This document shows, in pieces, positions 1 through 10,675 of a stretch of DNA of 64,000 bases (positions are counted from its first letter, which is position 1; each line of letters opens with the position of its first letter). The notes beneath the pieces were generated by a model. The model ran no database searches. It worked only from the letters and a program-made list of their open reading frames with translations, and was not told where the DNA came from. This stretch comes from Bidens hawaiensis (Eukaryota; Streptophyta; Magnoliopsida; Asterales; Asteraceae): positions 1 through 64,000 of the forward strand of contig JAIQDT010000302.1 in NCBI GenBank assembly GCA_021521415.1, given 5' to 3'. The translations under genes were made by a program, and so were the position numbers.

Positions 1-460
1 TAATTAAATAATATTTTTTTTTTTTTTTTTTATTTTTAAAAAAAAAAAAAAAAAAAAAAATACAACACCCTTGTTAAACTCTAGACATACACGTGTTGCG
101 CGCAGATTTACTGTGATTATCTATGATTATCTATTAAACTTGATTTCTCACCAACACGCAAGTGTTTGACGTTTATTTTAACACATGTTCAGGTTTGCAG
201 TAGCTGTTTTGGAGCTTGTGGACACGTAGGACGTTTTTACTTTTGGACCTAGAATTAAAATGTATCAAGACAAGTTAATGTTGTTTGAATGTTATAATTT
301 ATAATATATTGATTTATGTTTGATTTATGTTCTTTATTTTCCCCGCTGCGTTTGCGCGATAAAATGTGTATTAATAAATATTGACACCAATAGTGTCGCG
401 AGTAATGAAGCAATATGTGGCGCCCCGATGTATAATCCGCCTTTGGTCGGGGGTGTTACA
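1..460 (+). mobile_element. Right end of a gypsy-type LTR cut by the window edge
   Basis: The stretch ends in TGTTACA at 460, preceded by a GGTCGGGGGTG tail like the other gypsy LTRs here. ATATT at 461-465 would be the target duplication, but its partner is outside the window. It interrupts the gag frame of element A. A T-run followed by an A-run (about 11-60) is a simple palindrome. A hairpin (152-168, CAAC..GTTTG) sits 292 bp before the LTR end, as in the other LTRs. Whether this is a solo LTR or part of a full element cannot be seen. Confidence 0.75.
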
Positions 461-465
461 ATATT

Positions 466-1025
466 GAAGACCCTAGCCTTAACCTTTGGCTTGTCTTCCA
501 ACTTAACTCTAGAAGAGTTTCCCCGCTCAGAACCTCCCACCTTATCTTCAGTACACCGAGATGCCAAATGCCCAGACCCCTCACATCGGTAACAAGTCAA
601 CGTCGGACACTCATAGTGGAAGTGTCCAGTTTCGCACATCGGAAACAAGCGATAGACACAGACCTACATTCTCCAGTATGTGGTTTCCCACACTTCTTGC
701 GTCTTTCGTCATACGTATCCCCCCTAAAATTAGCCGTTTCAGCCCTCGTTTTCTTTCCTGCCGACACAGAATCATTGCCCCCATACCGTTTGCCATTGGA
801 GTTAGGGTTCGGCTTCCAATCCTTTTTAGGTTCAGTCGGGCTCACCATTTCTCTCTGATCATACAAGGTGCCTGCCAGAGTAACCACTGAATGGAAAGAG
901 CCCATGTCCGTGGTCACCACACCCCTCCGAATATGCACCGGAAGACCCTTCACATACTTCTTAATCCTCTTAGCTTCAGGAGTAACCAGATCGGGACATA
1001 AACGAGCCATTTGATTAAATTTTGT
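466..1025 (-). pseudogene. Ty3/gypsy gag, C-terminal half with zinc knuckles (element A)
   Basis: This is the second half of the gag of element A, whose first half lies at 19471-20170. The frame starts at the copia insertion point (TSD 1026-1030) and continues the retrotransposon gag domain, then runs into cysteine-rich zinc knuckles (CGKPHTGEC, then CYRCEGSGHLASRC). Gag packages the element RNA, and the knuckles bind nucleic acid. The frame changes near 645 between the two knuckle blocks, so there is at least one frameshift. The gene then stops at another LTR insertion at 460. The split by a copia element with matching target duplications is directly visible. Confidence 0.85.
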
Positions 1026-1030
1026 AGTAT

Positions 1031-1536
1031 TGAGAGAGCTTGTAACGATTTAGATCTTGTGATTACAACGACACTTATGTTGATTAGGTATACGATTATG
1101 TTCGTGATACGTTAGTGTATGTAATGTGTGTGTTGAGAGAACAAATTTGGCAGAGTAACGAGAGGATTCACAGAATAATCATAACTCTTACATTAGTCAA
1201 TATATTACAGGGTATATATAGGGGATGACTACATTCATTAAGTTAACACTTAACGAATGTGTCATTCGTTACATTAACATATACGAATGAACACTTCATT
1301 CGTTAATACACTTAAAACATAACGACTAGCCCTCATTCGTTATCTCATTCGTTAATCAAGGTTAACGAATGAGCTTACATTTAATACGAATGTGTTTCAT
1401 TCGTTACAAGGTAACGAATGTAACTTACAATTAGAGCGAATGGCCTTTTAACCATATTTACATTATAACCCTATACTTTAATCTATTACATTAATAATCC
1501 TGATAAAGATCGAGACGTACAAAACATGTATCAACA
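1031..1536 (-). repeat. 3' LTR of the SIRE-type copia element
   Basis: This copy matches 18958-19465 over its whole length. On the minus strand it runs from TGTTGATAC to CTCTCA. A TATA-like CTATATATACC lies around 1211-1221, the expected place for the element promoter. The interior (about 1240-1440) is full of CATTCGTT and its complement AACGAATG. Confidence 0.93.
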
Positions 1537-1552
1537 AACTCCCCTCGTCTCG
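1537..1552 (-). other. Polypurine tract of the copia element
   Basis: On the minus strand a purine-rich stretch (GACGAGGGGAG) directly precedes the 3' LTR. This is the standard primer site for plus-strand DNA synthesis in LTR retrotransposons. Confidence 0.7.
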
Positions 1553-3404
1553 AGCTCTTTATCATTTATCTCTGGAACATCTTGGTCTTCCAGTCAACGC
1601 AGCTATGAATCTTGTATGCATAACAGACTCTAAAAACCTTCTGAAACTGCATAGCAAGCTCATAATCTCTTACATTAGCAAATCTGATCTGATAAGTTAG
1701 CTAGCCACATCGGATCAATTACACGTATTGTCTTTGTGTTTGAACCGTGACCATATACTATTACCGCCTCACCTGTAATGTTGTCGTAGTACCAATAATT
1801 GAACAAGGTGAATAGACTCTGAGGAAATATCTTCATAGGAACCCTCTTCATAGTCTTCGGCGGCTTTACTTGTAATTAACTCTCTCCAGCCAGTGCGAGT
1901 ATCAATCTCATCGATGTACTTATGAGTAGGCACCTGAGGCTTGAAGAAATTGAAACCAAATCGGGTTTCATGCAATAACTGTTTATAAAACCAACTAGCC
2001 CATTTATCGTCCCCACGATTCACAAACGTTCGATTGGCTAGGGTTCTCACATCTCATCTGGGCATAGATAAGATATCGTGTGGGTGTTTGAAATAATAAA
2101 TACCATGCTCCCACTTCACGATATATACCTTAAGATCAAAATCGTACTGCCATGCCACCAAGTCTCCTTTCACTTCTTTTGCAGGCTTGTACTTCTTCAT
2201 TTGGTATGCTGATGCTCGAGCTTTCTCAATTTTAACTTCTTCACGTTCATGATATCTGAAAGTCTCGATCATCTTGTTCATCTTTTCAACATTGTGTTCA
2301 AACATACCATCCAAAGCACGTTTCCGCTTTTTATCAGTAGTTGACACACGACTTGATTCAGCAGCTTTAAACTTATCTTTTTCTTCTTGTAAACGGCGTT
2401 CTGCTACATCAAAATGTTCAGTCGTGAAGAATGGAATACCGAGTCATTGTTGTTATCTGTGTAGAACTCAGGATATTCTTCAGTAGTAACGTCTTCTACT
2501 TCTTCAAAATCAGGCACATTCCCATGAGGAATGCCTGTATTAGCACTTTATTCAATCTCCACATCCACATTTACACTTTTACCCAATTCCTCAACCTCAT
2601 CTTCATTTAGATCCAGAAGCAAGGCAATTTGTTCTTTCGTTAATGAATGATCAACAAATTCACCTTCTTCGATCTCATCAGCATTCACCATACTGTATAC
2701 CACCCCATCCATACCAACAAATAAAATCATATTAGCCTGAATAACATCAATTGGTTTGGCTCTTGTGTGGTCTTTGTATGGTACTATCTGCATCTAACTA
2801 GCTTCAGCTTCACCACCAACACTAGAATCAGTCTTACCACCAGCCGACGGAGTAGAACTACCACCCGGTTGCTGATCAACTCCACCACCTGCTCCATCCT
2901 TATCGTCTTCGTTATTCTTCAACTTTTTTAATTCATCTTCTTTACATGTTAATTGAAGAATAATCTCATCCTGTTTATCTAACCTCTCCCCCTGAGCAGC
3001 AACGAGGGCTCGAAGTTCCCTATTTTCACGTTGAGCAAATTGAAGATGCCTCAGCAAATTCCGTTGCGCTAGCTCATTAGCAGCTCTATCTGCTTACATT
3101 TGAGTCTGCTGTAAATGCAACAGATTCATCATATGAAACCACCGGCTGCATTGGGCCCTGAGGTCGACTGAATGACATAAAAGAATACTCAGGCCTTGGC
3201 AACGGTGTTGGAGTTACAGGAGTAACAGGTGTAGTTGGCTGTGGTGTATGCATTCGTGCCAAAACAGTTTGCAGAACATCTCCAAAATACAGATCCGACC
3301 TCACAGTTGTATCCAATGTTAACGTTGGAGGCATCAAAGATGTAGGCATAAGCACTGGTGTTGGATAACGAGGAAACTCAGACATTGTTGCAGGAGTAGG
3401 AGAT

Positions 3405-5556
3405 TGTAACGCCCGTCAATTCCAGTTTCAGGAATTAAACCTTGTAGAGTATGTATAATTCCCGGGATTTATCCGACGCTTATCGGAATCCTTTACGTCA
3501 TCCCGGTACGTCTAATATCTTAACATTTCTTCCAATTTGCATCATTATTAAATTCCGGGGGCTAGAATGAAAATGTTTTATAATATAACACTAAACAAAA
3601 AAAACCCTAAACCCTATTTCAGCAGCCGATCGCAGCTAAACCCCCCCTTGCTCGTTTTTCTTCTGCCCCGCCAAGTTTCAGCCGTGAAAACTTCAATTCA
3701 AGGTCGGTTTTATGATTCCCCATGTCTTTTACATCTTAATTGATCATATTAACGCGCATATTGGTCGCTAAGATTGAGTTTTGATGATAACAGTTTGCTG
3801 ACAGATTCGTATACGTTTATTGTAGGGGCTGTAACGCAATGTTAATCCGTTTTTTTTGATCAATTATTCTTTCCATGATGTTCTACTTTGAGACTAGTTT
3901 CTATAAAGGTATAATACGTAATTTTTGGACGAGATTTGAATGGTTTTTATGAATTTATAAAATCGAGTGTCAAAGCTGATGTGGGATGACGGATTCTGGT
4001 CTGTCTTCCCGACGACATAACCTTTTTTCGACAGGTCCAAATTAGTTGATTCCACTTCTGGAAGTTACTATTTTGAGTTAGGAACCAAACCCAATTGAAA
4101 TCGTTTAATTTGGTTTGGTAATGAATTTTTTAAAAATAAAACCATTTTGTTGCGCACTGAAATAGCTGCACGTACCTTGCTGTGTTGGAGGAATTTTTAA
4201 AACTTTTGTGTCCAATAGAAAAATATAATAAAAATATTTTTATAAACCTAAGACATTTATTAAAGTCTGATAAAAATTTAATAATTTATTTCAAAGATTA
4301 TCCTATGTAATTAAATGCATTTTCGCATGCTAAAATCTACACGTTTTACTCGTTATTAATCGATAAGTTCGTTTTAGGCTTAACCGGTGGATTTGGTTAG
4401 TTGAAAGGTTTTTGGGGCTGAGGTAAAGTAATTGGGTATGGGTTGGGACTTGGGCCAAGTTGTTGGGCCTTGGGCCAAAGTGTTGGGCTTGAACGGCCCA
4501 TTAGGCAAGAGTGTTCTTACGGTCTAGTTTAGTAACGCGTTGTGTACTATTTACAGGCCCTTACTTGTGAGTGTGCACTTAGGGGTTTCCTAGCTCGTTG
4601 TAGGTGTTCGATTGATTTCAGGTGAGTTCATGATGCCCCCTTTTAACTCTTTTAACTTTTGGGCTAGCATGCACACCTAAGTGTTTTCCTACTGGATTAA
4701 ATGTTTTAAACGATTTTATATAGGCTTGCTAGAATAGGGTAGGCCTTGGAATGTTAACATATATACATATATATAAATTATTGTTTGGCCTCTATTTGGC
4801 GAATGTTGTAGTCATTTCTACAACTGAATGTTGCGTATGCCTACTTTGTGTTTGTATGCGCTGAATGTTACGTGTTTGGGTTGTACGTTTTCTCGGCCCT
4901 GAATGTTATAGCCAATATTTGGCGAATGTTGTAGTCGTCTCGACTACTGAATGTTGCGTATGCCTACTTTGCATTTGCATGCGTTGAATGTTACGTGTTT
5001 GGGTTGTACGTTTTCTCGGCCCTGAATATTATTATTGAATGTTATATATATATATATTGATATATATAGGAATGCACGTATAGAGATGCTCATACGTAAG
5101 GATGACTATTTATTGAATGTGGTGACCTAACCGATGTATTTCCGTTTACCGTTTTAAAACTGTTTGAATGATTATTAAGACTTTTATTATTTATTTAAAA
5201 CTTGAACTCACTCAGCTTAAGCTGACTTTGTGTGCATGTTAGTGTGAGTTTCAGGTTAGGAAGAGGATGCCTTATCGCTTGGACGTGCACGAAGCTACTT
5301 GGACGGTGAAGGGCATACGGGAACCGAAGTTTTACTATTAAACATTTATTATTAAAAGTTTTTATTTAAAGATAATTATGTTGATTTTGGGCAAAATTCC
5401 CGGGTTTTGGGAACTCATTTACTTATTTACGTTTTTCGCTAAATTATACTCTGTGATGCTTATTTTAATGAAAAGAATTGTTTTTAAGTTTAATTATTTT
5501 TACGAGCATTTTGAATGATTCCCAACTATGGGGTTCCCGGGGTTCGGGGCCTTACA
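3405..5556 (+). mobile_element. Solo LTR S1 (gypsy type)
   Basis: It runs from TGTAACGCCCG to GGGGCCTTACA, with GAGAT on both sides (3400-3404 and 5557-5561). No internal region is present, so it is a solo LTR left by LTR-LTR recombination. It interrupts the extra ORF of the copia element. A splice-donor-like module is at 4621-4678 and a hairpin CAGCTTAAGCTG at 5213-5224. Confidence 0.93.
4795..5035 (+). repeat. Tandem duplication of about 122 bp inside solo LTR S1
   Basis: Two adjacent copies begin with TTTGGCGAATGTTGTAGTC (near 4795 and 4917) and share TGTTGCGTATGCCTACTTTG and GTTTGGGTTGTACGTTTTC. The related LTR S2 has only one copy (about 6205-6310), so the duplication is specific to this copy. 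Confidence 0.85.
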
Positions 5557-5644
5557 GAGATCGTTGAATTTGTGGAACTGGAGAAGCAGTAGAATGAATA
5601 ATCGGAGTAGAAACAGTAGTAAAAGGCACAAACGGTTGACTTGG

Positions 5645-7582
5645 TGTAAGGCCCCGAACCCCGGGAACCCCACAGTTGGTATTCATCCGAAACACTTAAG
5701 AAAATAATTAAACTTGAAAACGGTTTCTTCCATTAAAACAAACATCTTAGAGTATAATTCAGCGGAAAACATAAATAATAAAATAAGTTCCCTAAACCCG
5801 GGAATTTTGCCCAAAATCAACATAATTATCTTTAAATAAAAACTTTTAATAATAAATGTTTAATAGTAAAACTTCGGTTCCCGTATGCCCTTCACCGTCC
5901 AAGTAGCTTCGTGCACGTCCAAGCGATAAGGCATCCTCTTCCTAACCTGAAACTCACACTAACATGCACACAAAGTCAGCTTGAGCTGAGTGAGTTCAAG
6001 TTTTAAGTAAATAACATCTGTAGTAATAGTTAAGATAATCAAACCAAAAGTTTTAAAAAGTAAAAGGGGTACATCCATCAAATCCTCATTACCGAGAACT
6101 AAACATCCTCATACATACATATACAAAATGTATATGTAAACATCCTTTCAATTACATCTCTATATATATCACAGTATATATATATAACATCCACGTATAA
6201 CATCAGGGTCGAGCAAACGTACAACCCAAACACGTAACATCAGTGCATGCAAACACAAAGTAGGCATACACAACATTAGTAGTCGAAACGACTACAACAT
6301 CGCCAGATATAGGCCAAGCAATAATGTATATACATATATATATATACATTTAACATCCCAAGGCCTACCATATGCTAGCAAGCCTATATAAATCGTTTAA
6401 AACATTTTATCCAGTAGGAAAACACTTAGGTGTGCATGCTAGCCCAAAAGTTAAAAGAGTTAAAAAGGGGCATCATGAACTCACCTGAAATCAATCGAAC
6501 ACCTGCAACGAGCTAGGAAATTCCTAAGTGCACGATCACAAGCAAGGGCCTGTAAATTATACACAACACGTTACTAGACTAGACCGTAAGAACACTCTTG
6601 CCTAATGGGCAGTTCAAGCCCAACACTTGGCCCAAGGCCCAACAACTTGGCCCAAGGCCCAATACTTGGCCCAAGGCCCAACAACTTGGCCCAAGGTCCA
6701 AAGATAGTCAAATCGGGTCGAATGCGCGTGCAATAAACCTTAAAACCATTTATTAACGAATTAGTCCCGAATGGACCAAATTCCATTTTAAATCTTTTCA
6801 TTCATCAAGATTATGGCACCCGAGTTGATAGGGTTGACGGTTCCTTTTTACAACTCTTACTTTAACGTTTGAACGAAAATTCGCGCACCGCCGACTCGAT
6901 TGACGAAACACTAACCCCAACAGCCCCGAGCATCAAAAAAATAATTTTTCCACAGCCCTTAAACCCCCCTAGGGCTGTAAAAATAGATTCGGTCGGTCAC
7001 CCGATCAATTAACGCATCAAACTCAACAATTTGCAATTCTACACCTGATAAACCCTAGTTTTCGAACTAAAATCGATTGACCGACCTAAACACCTCCATT
7101 GGCCATGAAATTATAATACCTAGTGGGATATTGATGCAAAAACCTCACTCGAAACAGCCCCGGAAAAGCTCAATTGGGCAGCCACCCGGTTAGCCTATAA
7201 CACGACGTTTTTCGATCAATACGCCCAATATAAGGATCAATTAACGTGTAAAAGACTTGGGGAATCGTAGGACATACCTTGAATTGAAGTTCTAAGGCTT
7301 AGAATTGGCTGAAAAAAAAAAGAAATTCGTGGTCTTGGGTCTCCTTCTACCTGCCGATCGCAGCTATGGGGGGGGGGGGGGCTAGGGTTAGTTTATGTTA
7401 TAACATAATATTTTACACTCTAGTCCCTCCAGATTGGAGTGTAAGGCAAAATGGAAGGAAAAGTTAGGTTCTTTAACGTACCGGGATGACGTAAAGGCTT
7501 CCAAGAAACGTCGGTTAAGTCCCGAGAGTTATACATACTCTACAATCCTTAATTCTTAAAACCGGAATTAACAGGCGTTACA
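5645..7582 (-). mobile_element. Solo LTR S2 (same family as S1, opposite strand)
   Basis: On the plus strand it runs from TGTAAGGCCCC to GGCGTTACA, flanked by CTTGG (5640-5644 and 7583-7587). It shares its ends and interior with S1 in reverse orientation and lies 88 bp from it. Module 1 is at 6431-6487 and the hairpin at 5977-5988. A run of about 12 G (near 7370) is a simple-sequence spot. Confidence 0.93.
6604..6705. repeat. Short tandem CTTGGCCCAAGGCCCAA repeat in S2
   Basis: Four copies of a 20- to 30-bp unit built on the palindrome TTGGCCCAAGGCC. S1 has a shorter version (about 4445-4495). Confidence 0.8.
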
Positions 7583-8594
7583 CTTGGTATCTCAATACCC
7601 GAACCTCGTCGAACACGTTGCTTCTTCGGCTGCTCACCCTTCTCAACCATTGGTTCTTTACCCTTACGTTTTAGCTGTTGCTCATAAGTTAGTTCGGCTT
7701 GTGGTCTTGGACCACCATCACCACCATCATCTCCACCATCACCACCTTCACGTTCTGAATCTGAATCGTCATGAGTCCAACGATCATTAGGTGGCTCGAC
7801 ATAATCAATATTTGCCAGATGACCAATCAAACGCTTAAACTTTGGTCGATCTGCCATGCTTTGACCTCTATACGATCTCAAACATCGCATCGTGTATTCA
7901 GTCATATGATCGAGCTTCATCACGTCTGCTTGATCTTTTTCCAAGTCAGGCACCAGATCATTTATCATCATTTGTAAAAATCTTGGATACATTAAGAACT
8001 TATGTCTGCTGGTGATGTTTTCCTTCAAATGATAATAAACCAATTCGGAGAAATTGAATGGTTTATTAAGAACAAGGGCAACAAACGCAGATTGAAGCAT
8101 CACCCGACACTCGTCAAATCCACCCTTACGTCCACCAAGGCAATGAATCAATATGTGAAGCAAATACTTGTATTGTTCACACAAGTTCGCTTTATTATAC
8201 ATAGATTTGCCCAAATCACCATTATACTTTACACGCCCAAATAACCCTATGATCAATGCTCTATCGTACTCGCATCTTTCATCAATTGTGTCATTAAATC
8301 CCAGTGAGTCTCGAAAAACACCAACATCAATCACTACCCGCTTATTCTGAATAACAGCTTCTATTTGATTTTCTGCCTCATTAAATCTAGCAGTATTCCA
8401 GAATGCTCGTATAATCTTCTGATAAACAACAGTACGGGTAGAAATGGCCTTATAGATTCTCGAACGTGATAGAAAGCTAATCATACCCCCCGAATATCGG
8501 AGAGTCTTCAAAGTTCGGCTCCAGAAAGGCACAGATATTATGGCTTTTGTTCCATGAAAGTATTACAGGATTCGGAATATTTTCGCCTGCCATT

Positions 8595-10660
8595 TCCTAA
8601 CAACACCGATGAAATCCCGTGAATCTTGTATCATTGTAATCGTTAATACCTATAGAATGCAAATATGTTAATCAATACAGGTAATAATTAAGCAAAGGAT
8701 TCTGGGAAAAATTGGCAATACTTCGTTTTAGAATAGCAATGGAATAGGAACAGACGAATGAAGGTTATTCGTTTAATATTTGGATTATAAACCCAATAAT
8801 TTCACGCGAATCAAGGTCATTCGTTCAAAATTTGAACTAACGAATGGCCTCATTCGTTAATTTTTTATCCTGATTCGTTAATTCTTGAAACGAATAGGAC
8901 TCTCATTCGTTAAATGTTTTAACGAATCTTACATTACCTTATCGTATTCGTTAACATTTTAACGAATAAAAGGAGTCATTCGTTAATTCTTTAACGAATG
9001 ATACATTATACATTCCATTCGTTAAATGTTTAAATGAATGGCCTCCATTCGTTATGCACAACGGAAGCGAATGTCTTTATAACGAATGAGAAACTTCATT
9101 CATTATGATTAAATAACGAATGGCTTTACATTCGTTAAACATGTTAATGAATCACCAAATCATCCTTAACGAATGAGAAACAAATTCTTATTAAGTAATT
9201 AAATAATCATTAAAACCAACTAGGGTTTTAAATGAATTAAATAATCAATTAAATCCAATTTAGGATTTAATTGCATACATTAAAAATTCCCAATCAAACA
9301 AGAATCGGTAATGTTTAACGTAAATGGATTTTTAAGTTAAAATATCAATTGATACCAATTGATAATACTTTAAGCACGATTAAATTAAAACTTTTTGGGG
9401 TTCTTTTTCCTTTTCCTTTGAATTATTCGCCAGCTTGGTAAATCTAAACTAAAACAGAAATGAAAAAGAAAGTAAAAATCTTTTTGGGTTTTCGAAAATT
9501 TTCAATTAACAAATAAGAGAAAGAAAAATAAACGAACTAAACTATTAAAGCAATACATGTTTTTGTGAGTTGAACAGGGAATCATATTGACCATATTTTC
9601 CGTCCATCACAGTTTTATTTTCAGTTTTTATTATGACTTGTGTTAAGTTGATTATTGGTATTGTTGTCTACTTAAATCTTCAAACAAATTTTTCAGAACT
9701 TTCAGTGATATGATTAATTTGTTCATTTAAGCACAAATTACAACCATATTCAGTTCTAGTCTTGACTCAAGCTTAATTTGATTTTATCCAAATTACCCCA
9801 ACTTGACTTAAACCTTAGAACCATTTTGATGAAAAAAAATGATTTTTAAGTAATCATAATCCGTAATCCCCACTACTAGATATACCCCGTTATCAAGAAA
9901 TACCCTAACTTCCGTTCCCATGGATGAGTATGCATGATTTCATCTGTCAGTTTGCAGACATTGTGTCCCTTGTGGTCTGTTTCTTATTGGTATTGAGACA
10001 CAAGCAAGGGGACAATGTATGACTCACAGCGTGGTTTGATCAAGTCTGTAATTCATTTTTGTACACAAAGTACTTTTTGCGATCAAGTTTAGAGACTTAA
10101 GCAGTTACACTGCGGGTTCGCTTTTATAAGCATTTTTAATATTCATCAAAATGAATACCAGATGTAAAACCGCATAAAGACCCAATGAAATCCGGAATAT
10201 TAAGGCATCCCATCAATACAGGATTTAAGGTAACGAGACCATACATCGTTAAAGCGTTAACCACCAATTAGATACTTTTGCTTAAAAATTGGTTTTCAAA
10301 CTGATTAAAAGGCTTGAGTATGACCGAATTATTACATTTCTGCCATCATCATCATCACGACTTTTATAGAACTAATATCCCTTCTTTTCATCAGATTTAT
10401 GTTTATATCACTTACTAGTCCATACTCGTTTGTCAAAAGACCTACCAGTACATCAATGCAATTAAGCACACAGTCTTTTATTATTTACTTTTTACTAGAC
10501 TTAGGATCAAATGACCAATATACTATCATTTTCCTTTTTTGCTTCTAAACTCATTTCGAGGAGCATTTTTCAATGTTTTTGGATTTTTTTTAATATTTGA
10601 ATGTTTTTGGAGTTTTTAATTTTCTCTATACAAACGAAAACACAATATTTTTGTAATTTT
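8595..10660 (-). other. Non-coding spacer of the copia element between RNase H and the extra ORF
   Basis: There is no convincing coding potential. The part nearest the extra ORF (about 8747-9185) is dense in ATTCGTTAA and TTAACGAAT words, the same words that fill the element's LTRs. The remainder is plain AT-rich sequence. Confidence 0.7.
8747..9185. repeat. Dispersed AACGAATG / CATTCGTT inverted words
   Basis: At least 15 occurrences of the 8-bp word or one-base variants, in both orientations, often paired as CATTCGTTAA...TTAACGAATG with a few bases between. The same words occur in both LTRs (about 1240-1440 and 19165-19375). Confidence 0.85.
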
Positions 10661-10675
10661 CTATTTTCTCCCCCT
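10661..10675 (-). other. Internal polypurine tract after pol
   Basis: On the minus strand AGGGGGAGAAAATAG follows the end of pol by about 30 bases. SIRE/Maximus elements are known to carry such tracts near the extra ORF. Its use as a second plus-strand primer is inference. Confidence 0.5.

Larger units (their letters stand above)
1769..8594 (-). pseudogene. Extra (env-position) ORF of the SIRE-type element, broken
   Basis: A long coding region lies between pol and the 3' LTR, where SIRE/Maximus elements carry an additional ORF of uncertain role. I recognise it as the type common in Asteraceae copia elements, not as a host gene. It begins at an ATG at 8594. A run of six C on the plus strand (8486-8491) shifts the frame about 36 codons in. 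The main globular part is 7588-8490. A Gly/Asp-rich and basic tail follows, then a Pro/Thr-rich part (5562-5640, 3086-3399), a predicted coiled coil (about 2900-3057) and an acidic segment (2548-2793). Two solo LTRs interrupt it. There is an in-frame stop near 2794 and further shifts near 3085 and in 2350-2550. No signal peptide or membrane segment is evident. Confidence 0.75.

Noticed and set aside
7584..7790. His-rich plus-strand frame
   Set aside because: Antisense to the Asp/Gly-rich part of the copia extra ORF. The histidines come from the complementary GAT/GGT codons.
1769..8594. A host gene with two LTR insertions
   Set aside because: It lies between pol and the 3' LTR inside the copia duplications, so it belongs to the element.
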